From: an uncultured Rhodoblastus sp.
GTDB lineage: Bacteria; Pseudomonadota; Alphaproteobacteria; Rhizobiales; Beijerinckiaceae
Assembly (NCBI RefSeq): GCF_903903185.1
Contig: NZ_CAIUXT010000074.1
Coordinates: forward strand, 26,949 to 90,948
Direction: 5' to 3'
Length of the DNA stretch: 64,000 nt
Shown: in pieces, positions 36,381 through 45,400 of the stretch
Layout: the number at the start of each line of letters is the position of its first letter
Position numbering within the stretch: position 1 is the first letter of the stretch
Notes under the pieces: model-generated
The model's input: only the letters and a program-made list of their open reading frames with translations
Databases searched by the model: none
Told to the model about the DNA's origin: nothing
Translations under genes and position numbers: made by a program

Positions 36381-37271
36381 CTAAAAATTCCACAAAGGCG
36401 CGTTGGCGACGATAAAGTCGCGGAACGCCTGCAGCCGCGCGACGTTCTTCATTTCCTCGGGGTAGGCCAGCCAGCATTCGAACACCGGCATATCCGCGTT
36501 GAGATTGAGCCGCGACAGCGCCGAAGTCGCGGAGACGAAATAATCGGGCAGCACGCCGACGCCGCCGCCTTTTTCGATCACCTGCATCATGGCGAAAATA
36601 TTATTGATCGAGATCGCGGGAATGCGCGGCTTTTTCGCCTCGCGTCCAAGCGTCAGCAACAGGTTGAGATTATTCAGAAAGGTCGCGCCGGCGACGCCGA
36701 AGGCGACGATGCGATGGTCGTCGAGGTCCGCCACGGATTGCGGCCGCCCGAAGCGCTCGAGATAAGCGCCCGAGGCATAGGCGTGGTAGTGGACCGGGAA
36801 GAGTTTCTTGCGGATCAGGTCGGGCTGGGTCGGTTCGCGCAGGCGCAGGGCGATGTCGGCCTCGCGCATCGACAGGTCGAGTTCCTCGTCGGTCAGGATG
36901 ACGGTGAGGTCGATGTCCGGATAAAGCTCGCGGAATTCCGCGAGACGCGGCGCGAGCCAGGCGCCGCCGAAGCCGGTATTGGCGGTGACCTTGAGTTCGC
37001 CATGCGGCTTGTCGCGCGCGTCCGACAGGCGCAGCCGCGCGCCTTCGAGCTTGCCGATCACCTCCTGCACCGTGCGAAACAGCATTTCGCCCTGTTCGGT
37101 CAGCAGCAGCCCGCGCGCATGGCGATGGAAAAGCGCGGTTTTCAGGTCATATTCGAGCGCCGCGACCTGCCGGCTCACCGCCGACTGGCTCAGATGCAGC
37201 GTCTCGCCGGCATGGGTGAAGGAGCCCGCGGCGGCGGCGGCGTGGAAAATGCGCAGCTTGTCCCAGTCCAT
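36381..37271 (-). CDS. LysR-family transcriptional regulator
   Basis: The 296-residue protein has an N-terminal winged helix (MDWDKLRIFHAAAAAGSFTH, then LHLSQSAVSRQVAALEYDL). A C-terminal periplasmic-binding-like effector domain has EVTANTGFGGAWLAPRL-style strands and the LTDEELDLSMREADIALRLR block. The ATG at 37271 starts the conserved region. It is transcribed divergently from msrA after 111 bp, so it may control that operon, but the target is not shown by sequence. Confidence 0.9.
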   Translation of the reverse strand: MDWDKLRIFHAAAAAGSFTHAGETLHLSQSAVSRQVAALEYDLKTALFHRHARGLLLTEQGEMLFRTVQEVIGKLEGARLRLSDARDKPHGELKVTANTGFGGAWLAPRLAEFRELYPDIDLTVILTDEELDLSMREADIALRLREPTQPDLIRKKLFPVHYHAYASGAYLERFGRPQSVADLDDHRIVAFGVAGATFLNNLNLLLTLGREAKKPRIPAISINNIFAMMQVIEKGGGVGVLPDYFVSATSALSRLNLNADMPVFECWLAYPEEMKNVARLQAFRDFIVANAPLWNF

Positions 37272-37382
37272 CCCGCCCCCGCAAAAAGTCGGCAAAAGCC
37301 CTTATACAGGGAAAAATGCCAAAAAATCCTCGCCAATTGACGACGGCGTCCCCAAATTGGGAGCGTATTGAAGGAGTCGTCG

Positions 37383-38033
37383 ATGTTTTTCCTGCGCAAA
37401 AAGCTGCAAATCCCCACCGCCGCCGAGGCTTTGCCCGGAAGGGCGGAAAAAGTCGTCCCTTTGAGCGGCCATTTCGTCAATGGCCGCTCCCTCGCCCCGC
37501 CCTTTCCCGACGGGTGCGAGTCGGTTTTGTTCGGCATGGGCTGTTTCTGGGGCGCCGAGCGCAAATTCTGGCAGGCCAGCGAAGGCGTTCATGTCACTTC
37601 GGTCGGCTATGCCGGCGGCGCCACGCCCAATCCGACCTATGAAGAGGTCTGTTCCGGCCTGACCGGACACACCGAAGTCGTGCAGGTGGTGTTCGATCCG
37701 AAAAAAATTTCTTTCGCCCGCCTGCTGGCCTTGTTCTGGGAATCCCACGACCCGACCCAGGGCATGCGCCAGGGCAATGACACGGGAACGCAATATCGTT
37801 CCGCCATCTATACGACGACCGAAGCGCAACTGGCGGCGGCGCAAAAGTCGAAATCGGCCTATCAGGAGGCGCTCGCCAAAAGCGGCTTTGCGGCGATCAC
37901 CACCGAAATCCGGCCGGCGCCGGAATTTTACTTTGCCGAATCCTACCACCAGCAATATCTTGCCAAGAACCCGGCGGGCTATTGCGGCCTCAACGGCAGC
38001 GGGGTCGCCTGTCCGGCCGGTCTCGAAGCTTGA
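37383..38033 (+). CDS. msrA: Peptide-methionine (S)-S-oxide reductase
   Basis: The 216-residue protein has the catalytic motif [13 protein letters not shown] with Cys54, followed by [16 protein letters not shown]. The C-terminal region contains [20 protein letters not shown], with a recycling Cys and a second Cys shortly after. It reduces methionine-S-sulfoxide in oxidised proteins. The ATG at 37383 has a GAAGGAG ribosome site upstream and is preferred over an in-frame TTG at 37368. It is the first gene of an operon with a UPF0114 protein and a RidA homologue. Confidence 0.95.
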   Translation: MFFLRKKLQIPTAAEALPGRAEKVVPLSGHFVNGRSLAPPFPDGCESVLFGMGCFWGAERKFWQASEGVHVTSVGYAGGATPNPTYEEVCSGLTGHTEVVQVVFDPKKISFARLLALFWESHDPTQGMRQGNDTGTQYRSAIYTTTEAQLAAAQKSKSAYQEALAKSGFAAITTEIRPAPEFYFAESYHQQYLAKNPAGYCGLNGSGVACPAGLEA

Positions 38034-38062
38034 GGCAGGGATTTGGTGAGGAAGGGTCAGGC

Positions 38063-38596
38063 ATGGAATCGGAAAATAAGTTGGTCTCGGGGCTCGAAAA
38101 CCTGCTGTTTTCGAGCCGCTGGCTGCTGGCCCCGTTCTTCGCCGCCCTGGCGCTGAGCCTGTTCATCCTGCTGCTCAAGACCGGGCAGCATATGGTTCAC
38201 CTCGCCGAAACCGCGTTCGGCCTGACCGAATCGGAAGTCGTGCTGGAAGTGCTCGGCCTGATCGACCTTTCGCTGACCGGCTCGCTGGTCGTGCTGGTGA
38301 TCTTTTCCGGCTACGAGAATTTCGTGTCGCGCACCGAACCGGGGCGCAACACCTCCTGGCCAAAATGGCTGGCGACGATCGATTTCGGCGGGCTCAAACT
38401 CAAACTGATCTCCTCCATCGTGGCGATTTCCGGCATCCAGACCCTGCGCGCCTTCATGAACGTGCAGAACGAGAGCGACCGTTCGCTGAGCTGGAGCGTC
38501 GGCATCCATCTCACTTTCGTGGTGTCGGCGGTGCTTCTGGCCCTGAGCGAACGAATCAGCCATGGCGGTTCGAAGGCGGACGACGGCGGGCATTGA
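38063..38596 (+). CDS. UPF0114 family membrane protein (YqhA-like)
   Basis: The 177-residue protein has about four transmembrane helices: LLAPFFAALALSLFILLLK, a second near LIDLSLTGSLVVLVIFSGYE, and two in the C-terminal half. The YENFVSRTE motif after helix two and the KLKLISSIVAISGIQTLR block match UPF0114/YqhA. The function is unknown. The ATG at 38063 is 29 bp after msrA; the frame upstream runs into the msrA 3' end and is not coding. Confidence 0.85.
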   Translation: MESENKLVSGLENLLFSSRWLLAPFFAALALSLFILLLKTGQHMVHLAETAFGLTESEVVLEVLGLIDLSLTGSLVVLVIFSGYENFVSRTEPGRNTSWPKWLATIDFGGLKLKLISSIVAISGIQTLRAFMNVQNESDRSLSWSVGIHLTFVVSAVLLALSERISHGGSKADDGGH

Positions 38597-38623
38597 CGCG
38601 GCAGGTAGCGAAAGGTTCCAAAA

Positions 38624-38974
38624 ATGTCCCTGATCCGATTGAAGCCCGGCAAGCGCATGAGCCAAGGCGTCCTGCTCGGCAATGCGATCTTTCTCGCCGG
38701 CCAGGTGGCGGAAAAAACCGCCGGCGGCCCGGTCGGCGCGCAGACGGCGGAAGTTTTGGGCCAGATCGACGCTCTTCTCGCCGAGGCGGGCAGCGACAAG
38801 ACCAAAATCCTGATGGCGACGATTTATCTCGCCGATATTTCGACCTTTGGCGAAATGAACGCCGAATGGGACCAGTGGGTCGTCGAGGGCGCGACGCCGG
38901 CGAGAGCGACGGTCGAGGCCAGACTGGTTGCGCCGGAATACAAGGTCGAAATCGTCGTCGTCGCGGTGGCGTGA
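38624..38974 (+). CDS. RidA/YjgF-family protein
   Basis: The 116-residue protein covers a full RidA domain: LGNAIFLAGQVAE near the start, then TAEVLGQIDALLAEAGSDKT, IYLADISTFGEMN and the substrate-binding TPARATVEARLVAPEYKVEI. RidA proteins hydrolyse reactive enamine/imine intermediates from PLP enzymes. The first conserved TGQVA block is replaced by LAGQVAE, a common variant. It is the last gene of the msrA operon and is convergent with a MoeB-like gene. Confidence 0.85.
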   Translation: MSLIRLKPGKRMSQGVLLGNAIFLAGQVAEKTAGGPVGAQTAEVLGQIDALLAEAGSDKTKILMATIYLADISTFGEMNAEWDQWVVEGATPARATVEARLVAPEYKVEIVVVAVA

Positions 38975-38993
38975 ACCGGCGGGGGGATCGCCC

Positions 38994-39797
38994 TCATTCC
39001 GCGTTTTCCCCCGCCCCCTTGCCGTTGAGCGGGTTATCCTCGTCCCAGCCATAGGTCAGGGTTTCGAAACGCATGGCGGCGAGGTCGAAAAGCGCCAGCC
39101 GCCCGACCATCGACTGGCCGAAGCCGACGATTTCCCGCACCGTTTCCAGCGCCATCAGCGCGCCGACCATGCCGGTCAAGGCGCCGAGCACGCCGGCCTC
39201 GGCGCAGGTCGGCGTGGCGCCGGGCGGCGGCTTGTGCGGAAACAGGCAGCGATAGGTCGGGTTGGGCCTGCCGTCCGGCCCGGTTTCAAACGGCCGCAAG
39301 GTGGTCAGCGAACCGTCGAACTGCCCGACCGCCGCCGTCACCAAAGGCTTTTTGGCAAAAAAACAGGCGTCGGAGACGAGATAGCGGGTGTCGAAATTAT
39401 CCGACCCGTCGGCGACGACATCGCAACCGCCGATCAGCGCGGCGACATTATCCCCCGTCAGCCGCAAGGGCTTTTCGATCACCCGGACATGCGGGTTGAG
39501 CCGCGCCAGAACTTCCGCCGCGACCTGCGTCTTGGCGCGGCCGAGATCGCCTTCGCCAAACAGAATCTGGCGTTGCAGGTTCGACAGCGACACATGATCG
39601 TCATCGACGATGGTCAGTTCTCCGACCCCCGCCGCCGCGAGATAAAGCAACAGCGGCGCGCCAAGACCGCCCGCGCCGATGACGCAGACTTTCGCGTTCT
39701 TGAGCTTGCGCTGGCCCGCGCCGCCAATATCGCGCAACACGATATGGCGGGCGTAGCGCTCGACCTCTTCCGCCGAAAGCTGGGGCAAAACCATCAT
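38994..39797 (-). CDS. moeB: MoeB/ThiF-type adenylyltransferase
   Basis: The 267-residue protein of the HesA/MoeB/ThiF family has the nucleotide-binding motif VIGAGGLGAPLLLYLAAAG near 39 and the SNLQRQILF block near 80. The core VADGSDNFDTRYLVSDACF and the CLFP region follow. Enzymes of this type adenylate the C-terminus of MoaD or ThiS for sulfur transfer. Of the four Cys that usually bind the structural zinc, only one is clearly present (PTYRCLFP); the C-terminal C-x-x-C is replaced by DEDNPLNG. The gene overlaps the upstream isomerase-like gene by 4 bases. Confidence 0.8.
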   Translation of the reverse strand: MMVLPQLSAEEVERYARHIVLRDIGGAGQRKLKNAKVCVIGAGGLGAPLLLYLAAAGVGELTIVDDDHVSLSNLQRQILFGEGDLGRAKTQVAAEVLARLNPHVRVIEKPLRLTGDNVAALIGGCDVVADGSDNFDTRYLVSDACFFAKKPLVTAAVGQFDGSLTTLRPFETGPDGRPNPTYRCLFPHKPPPGATPTCAEAGVLGALTGMVGALMALETVREIVGFGQSMVGRLALFDLAAMRFETLTYGWDEDNPLNGKGAGENAE

Positions 39798-40396
39798 TTA
39801 TCCCGCGCATCCTTCGCCCAGGCGAGGGCCTGTTCGAGCCGGTCGTCGCCCCAGAAAACCTCGCCATCCCCGGCGACAAAGCTCGGCGCGCCGAACAGGC
39901 CGAGCTTTTGCGCCGTCTCGGTCTCGCCGCGCAATTGCGCGCGAATGGAATCGGATTTCGCCTTGTCGAAGGTTTCGGCGGCATTGAGACCGAGACCCGC
40001 GAGAATTTCGCCGAGCAGGCCCTCGTCGGAAATCGTCCGCCCCTCGCCGAATTCCGCCAGAAACACCGCGCGGCTGAATTCTGGCCGCAACGCTTCGGGA
40101 ACCGCCAGCGCCAGACGCGCCGCCAGCAGCGAGTTTTGCGGAAACGGATCGGGGGCGCGAAATTTCAGGCCGCGCTGCGCGCCGAGGCGCTCGATGTCGC
40201 GCAGCATATAGCGCCCCTTGGCGGGATAGAGATTGAACGGCGAGGTCGTCCAGCCCTGCGCGGCGAAAATCGGGCCGAGCAGGAAGGGCCGCCAGTTCAG
40301 GGCCACGCCCGCCGCCTCGGCCAGCGCATCGCAGCGCATCGCCGCCAGATAGGAATAGGTGCTGGCGAAATCATACCAGAAATCGAGTTGGGCCAA
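39794..40396 (-). CDS. 2-hydroxychromene-2-carboxylate isomerase-like DsbA-fold protein
   Basis: The 200-residue protein has the opening LDFWYDFASTYSYLAAMR, where Ser12-Thr13 replace the thioredoxin C-x-x-C. The family motif NWRPFLLGPIFAAQGW follows, then an all-helical insert and the C-terminal LFGAPSFVAGDGEVFWGDDR. Such proteins are glutathione-dependent isomerases of the HCCA isomerase class in aromatic degradation, but many are orphan paralogues. No naphthalene or phenanthrene genes are nearby. Its stop overlaps the start of the MoeB-like gene. Confidence 0.82.
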   Translation of the reverse strand: MAQLDFWYDFASTYSYLAAMRCDALAEAAGVALNWRPFLLGPIFAAQGWTTSPFNLYPAKGRYMLRDIERLGAQRGLKFRAPDPFPQNSLLAARLALAVPEALRPEFSRAVFLAEFGEGRTISDEGLLGEILAGLGLNAAETFDKAKSDSIRAQLRGETETAQKLGLFGAPSFVAGDGEVFWGDDRLEQALAWAKDARDK

Positions 40397-40540
40397 GTCG
40401 GTTCTCCGTGAGCGGCGTTGCTATCCGACACCAGCCCGGTCAAAAAATCCATCTGTTCCTGATGGAACTTTGGCTTTCGAGGCTGGCCGAGCGCCAAAAT
40501 CCCGGTTAGGGCTGGTGGCCGGGTCGAAAAAAGGTTCGCC

Positions 40541-41203
40541 GTGAAACGTGACTCCGTTTTGTTTTTCACCGCCAGCATGACTGTCGCCTGCCTCGCGATG
40601 TTCGCGGCGGCGCCTGAGATCGACCTGCTCGCGGCGGCGCACTTTTTCGACGCCGGCCATTTCATCGGACGCAATCCGGCGGGCGATTTCTGGCGCCGGG
40701 TCTGCTATGACGCGCCCTATCTGCTGCTGGCGCTGCTGCTCGTCGCCGGTGTCGCGCGTTGGCGTGGCCGGATTTCGCGGGGGCCGAGCGGGCGCGCCAT
40801 CGTCTTTCTGCTCGCCAGCCTCGCACTCGGGCCGGGCCTGCTGGTCAATGGCCTGCTCAAGGAGCACTCGCACCGCCCCCGCCCGGAACAGACGCTGGAA
40901 TTCGGCGGCCCCTGGCGTTTCCGTCCCTTCGAGGCCTTTGACGGCGCATGCCAGAGCAATTGCTCTTTCGTCTCCGGCGAAGTGGCGACTTCCGCATGGA
41001 CGCTGGCCCCGGCGCTGCTCGCGCCGCCGCCGCTGCGCGCCGCCGCCGTTGGCGCGGCGCTGCTGTTTACCGCCGCAACGGCGGCGCTCCGCATGGCTTT
41101 CGGCGGCCATTACCTGTCCGATGCGGTGTTCGCCGCGCTGTTTACGTTTCTCATCGTGCTGGTTCTCTATCGCTGGTATCTTCGCGCGCCTTCCCCGCGC
41201 TGA
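40541..41203 (+). CDS. PAP2-superfamily phosphatase
   Basis: The 220-residue membrane protein has about six helices. The three PAP2 signature motifs are recognisable: KEHSHRPRP, SFVSGEVATSAW (second-motif His replaced by Glu, as in some LpxE-like members) and RMAFGGHYLSDAVFAA. The enzyme probably dephosphorylates a lipid such as lipid A, undecaprenyl pyrophosphate or phosphatidylglycerol phosphate. The start is GTG at 40541 with AAGG upstream. A PuuD-like gene follows after only 11 bases, so they are probably co-transcribed. Confidence 0.83.
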   Translation: MKRDSVLFFTASMTVACLAMFAAAPEIDLLAAAHFFDAGHFIGRNPAGDFWRRVCYDAPYLLLALLLVAGVARWRGRISRGPSGRAIVFLLASLALGPGLLVNGLLKEHSHRPRPEQTLEFGGPWRFRPFEAFDGACQSNCSFVSGEVATSAWTLAPALLAPPPLRAAAVGAALLFTAATAALRMAFGGHYLSDAVFAALFTFLIVLVLYRWYLRAPSPR

Positions 41204-41214
41204 GAGATCGAGCC

Positions 41215-42420
41215 ATGGCGTTGTTGTCCCTGCTGGCCGAAGATGCGACCCTGTTGCTGCGCTGGCTGCATGTCGTCGCCGCCATGGTCTGGGTCGGCTC
41301 GGCCTTCGCGCTGGCGCGGCTCGATTTGGGCATGCGTCCCCGCGCCAAAGACGCCGCGCCGCAGAGCCTGCTGCTCCATGCCGGCTCGGGTTTCCGCTTT
41401 TCGCGCGCCGCCGAGGCCGATGCGGCGGAGCGGGCGCTCAACTTCAAATGGGAGGCCTATGCGACCTGGGCCAGCGGCTTCGCCCTGCTCTGCCTGATTT
41501 TCGGCGCCGCGCCGCAGCTCACTCTGATCGATCCGACTTTGTGGGATGCGCCCTCCTGGGCGGCGGTAACAGTGGCTTTCGCGCTCCTGCCGCTCGCCTG
41601 GCTTGCCTATGAGCTCCTGTGCAGGAAAAGCGGCCTTGGCGGCGACCGGCTGCTGCTGGCGCTCTATGGATTCTCGGCGGCGCTGGGCCTGCTGCTCGCC
41701 GCCTTGTTTGCGGGGCGCGCGGCCTTGCTGCTGCTTGGCGCGATTCTCGCCACGCTGATGACCGCCAATATCGCCCATGTCATCGTCCCCGCGCAAAAAC
41801 GGCGGCTTGCGACCTTGCGCGCCGGCCTGCCGGCGGACGCCGACGACGCGAAAGGCGCCGCGACGCGGGCGCTGTATAATCAATATCTGGCTTTGCCGGT
41901 GGTGTTCTTCATGCTGTCGGGCCATGCGCCGCTGGTTTTCGCCGGCCCCCACAATGGCGTGGCCGCCGCCTTGTTTCTTGCGGCGGGGTTTGCAATCCGC
42001 CGGTTTTTCCTCCAGCGGGCGCGCGGGTTCGGCGCCAACTGGGGGCTCGCGGCGGCGGCGGCGGTCGCCATCGCGCTGGCGCTATGGCTCTGCACGCCCT
42101 CCGAACCGTCTCCCGAAAAGGCGGCGGCGCAGTCGGCGGGCGAGGCCATCGCCTCGGTCCTGCGTCCAGAAGGACCGGCGGCGCAGGCCATCGTGGAGCG
42201 CCATTGCGTCGCCTGCCACGCGAAAACCCCGCTCCATCCGGGTTTTTTCCATGCGGCGGCGGGGCTGGATTTTTCCGACGCCGCGCGGATGAGGCGATAT
42301 CGCGGCGAAATCCTGCGCGCGGCGGTTTATACGCGCGCCATGCCGCCGCCCGGCGCCGCCTCGCCCATCGACGCCGACGAGCAGCGCGTTCTGCTGCGCT
42401 GGGCGCGGGCGCCCGATTGA
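41215..42420 (+). CDS. puuD: Urate hydroxylase PuuD-like membrane protein with C-terminal cytochrome c
   Basis: The 401-residue protein has about eight membrane helices at 10-300, beginning LLLRWLHVVAAMVWVGSAFA as in the PuuD N-terminal domain. A C-terminal cytochrome c domain has haem motif C331-V-A-C334-H335 and a probable distal ligand Met376 in A-M-P-P-P. PuuD enzymes oxidise urate to 5-hydroxyisourate and pass electrons to cytochrome c. The ATG at 41215 is chosen by context; the longer upstream frame overlaps the PAP2 gene. No other purine-catabolic gene lies in the window, so assignment by context is absent. Confidence 0.8.
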   Translation: MALLSLLAEDATLLLRWLHVVAAMVWVGSAFALARLDLGMRPRAKDAAPQSLLLHAGSGFRFSRAAEADAAERALNFKWEAYATWASGFALLCLIFGAAPQLTLIDPTLWDAPSWAAVTVAFALLPLAWLAYELLCRKSGLGGDRLLLALYGFSAALGLLLAALFAGRAALLLLGAILATLMTANIAHVIVPAQKRRLATLRAGLPADADDAKGAATRALYNQYLALPVVFFMLSGHAPLVFAGPHNGVAAALFLAAGFAIRRFFLQRARGFGANWGLAAAAAVAIALALWLCTPSEPSPEKAAAQSAGEAIASVLRPEGPAAQAIVERHCVACHAKTPLHPGFFHAAAGLDFSDAARMRRYRGEILRAAVYTRAMPPPGAASPIDADEQRVLLRWARAPD

Positions 42421-42438
42421 GCGCGCGGTCGAGACGTC

Positions 42439-45400
42439 TCAGCCCTTCTTGTTGCGGGCTTCCAGTTCGGCTTTGAGGGCGGCGAGTTTGGCGAAGGGCG
42501 AATCCGGGTCCGCCTGTTTTTCGCGGCGCGGCTTTTCGGCGACGGGCGTTCCGCCGCCGCGCTGGTCGTCCCTGCGCGACTCGTCGCGGCGCTTGCCGTC
42601 GAATTTGATATCGAACACGCGGGGTTCGCGCTTGCCCTCCGGCCTCTTGCCGTCGAAACGCGGCTTGCCGCCCTCGGAGCGGCGGTCGTCGCGGCGCGGA
42701 CGGTCGAATTGGCGCGTTGAAGCAGCGGCGCCAGCCTCTTGCGGCGGCGCCTGTCCCTCGACCGGCGCGCCGTCAACGGGATTTGCCGCGCCCTGAGGCG
42801 ACCGGCGCGGACCATGGCGGCGATGCTGCTGGTCCGGTCCGCCGCGCTCCTGACGTCCACGGCCATGCTGATGACGCTGCGGCCGCCAGATTTCGATCAA
42901 AACCACTTCGGCTTCGGCGGGCGATGCTTCGGCTTCTTCGGCTGCTTCGGCTTGAGCGGCTTCTGCTTCGACCCCGGCGGTCAGGGCTTGCGCGGAATCT
43001 TCGGTCAAAGCCTCGGCTTCTTCGCCTTCGGTGGCGGGCGCGGCCGCGGATTGCTCTTCGGTCCCGCCGCTCTCGATCGGCGCTTCAAACGAAATAGGTC
43101 CGACGCTGGCCGCCGCCTCGGCTTGAAGCGGTTCCACTTCAGCAGCCGACGGCTCAGCCGCGACTTCAACCGCCGCTTCGGCGGGAGCTTCCTCGGGGAC
43201 GGGCGCTTCCGCCTCGACCGGCGCCTCCGCCGCCTCGGTCGGAACGGCTTCCCCCTCCGTTTCAACCGGCGCTTCGGACGCGGCGGCTTCCGATATTTCA
43301 GCGACGATCGTCGCGGCGGCTTCCGCCGCTTCCGTTTCCGTCGTCTCGACGGCGGCGGGTTCGGCAATCACCCGTTTGGCCGGCTCGGTCGCCGCCTTGG
43401 GGATGATCGCGACGGTAATGGCCGGGCCGGGGCGCTGCTCATTGGCATAGCCGAGCGATTTCAGAATGCTTGCAAAGCTTTCGCCGGAACAGCCGGCCAG
43501 AGAGGTCATGGCGACGGTGACGACGAAACCCTCGCCATCGGCGGCGCCGGGGGGCGGATCGCCGACGGTGACGCCGGGACGATAGGCGATGGCGGGGCGG
43601 ATCAGGTCGGCCAGACGCTCCAGGATATCGACGCGCACCGCGCGTTCGCCGCAGACGCGAAAGCCCGCCGCCCGATAGAGGCCGCGATTGACCTCCGGGT
43701 CGGCGGCAAACGAGGTGCGGCCCGAAGAGGCGAGATGCGCGACTTCGTCAATGCCCTTGACCGTTTCGAGTCCGCCGTGCTGCAAGGCCCAGAGCTGCGC
43801 CGCGAGCGAGCGCGGGGCCGGCTTGAGCAAGGCCGGCAGATAAAGGTGATAGGCGCCGAAACGTACGCCGAGCTTGCGCAGGGCGGCGCGCGCGTCCTGC
43901 GGCAGGGTCTTCATCTCCTCGGCGACGCGCGAACGCTCCAGCACGCCGAGCGACTCGCCGATCTGGAAGGCGATGCCGCGCGCCGCGCCCTCGAGTCCTT
44001 CGCCGGATTCCAGCTCGTCGAGCGAGCCGAGCCATTTCCTGACATGTTGCGCCAGCCACAGATCGAGCCGGGTCTGCACGATTTCGAGCTGGGCGCCGGC
44101 CAAAATCTCGTCGGCGACGATTTTCGCGCGCGGCTTGAGAATGTGGTCGCCCGCCGCGATCCGGCCGACCGGCTCGCCGAGCCAGCGGATGACGCCGTCA
44201 TTGGCCAGCACGAAGGCCTCGTCCACCGCTTCATGCACGCGCCTCGCGCGCGCCTCGATCTCGCTCGCCAGCGCCTTCTGCGCCGCCGCGTTGAGGGTCC
44301 TGGCTTCTTCGCCGGCGGCCTGAGGATCGTGGGCGAAACAAAATCCGGTCAGCGAGCCGACGTGATGGCCTTCGACCAAGACCTGGCCCGTCGATGTGAC
44401 TTCGGCTTCCAACATTGTGTTCTCTCTCAGGCGGCGCATCAGGACGCTGGCGCGCCGGTCAACAAATCTCTGGGTCAGGCGCGCGTGCAAAGCGTCGGAC
44501 AGACTGTCCTCTACCTGACGCGCGACGCCCTGCCAATGCTCCGGATCAATCAGCCAGTCGGAACGATTGGCGATGAAGGCGCAGGTGCGCACCTGCGAAA
44601 TGCGCTGCGACAGAGCGTCGATGTCGCCGTCGGCGCGGTCGAGCACGGAAATCTGGCGGGCGAACCAGTCGTCGGGAATGCGGCCGGCGCGCACGATGAA
44701 TTGATAGACGTTCAACACCAGATCGGCGTGAGCGGCCGGGGAAGTCTTGCTGTAATCGGGAATCTGGCAGACTTCCCAAAGCCTTTCGATGTCGGCGCGG
44801 GTCTTGGCGTTGCGCCGCACATGGGCGTCGCGCGACGCCGTTTCCAGCGCGATCTGGTCTTCGGCGGCCGGCGCGCGGGTGACGCCGAGCCGGTCCGGCG
44901 TGATTTCGAGCGAGGCGGCGAGATCTTCAAGACTGGAAAAATCCAGCTTCGCGTTGCGCCATTGCAACAGGGTGACGGGATCGAAGGCATGGGCCTCGAT
45001 CATCTGCGCCAGTTCCTCGTCGAATGGCGGGCAGCGGCCGGATGTGCCGAATGTGCCGTCGCTGACATGGCGCCCGGCGCGGCCGGCGATCTGGCCGAAT
45101 TCCGCCGGATTGAGGCGGCGATGCTGGTAGCCGTCGAATTTGCGGTCGGAAGCGAAGGCGACGTGGCCGACGTCGAGATTGAGGCCCATGCCGATCGCGT
45201 CGGTGGCGACGATGTAATCGACGTCGCCATTCTGGTAGAGCTCGATCTGGGCGTTGCGGGTGCGCGGGCTCAGCGCGCCCAGAACCACCGCCGCGCCGCC
45301 GCGCTGGCGCCGGATCCATTCGGCGATGGCGTAAACATCCTCGGCGCGAAAGGCGACAATGGCGCTGCGGCGCGGCAGCCGGGCGATCTTGCGCTCGCCG

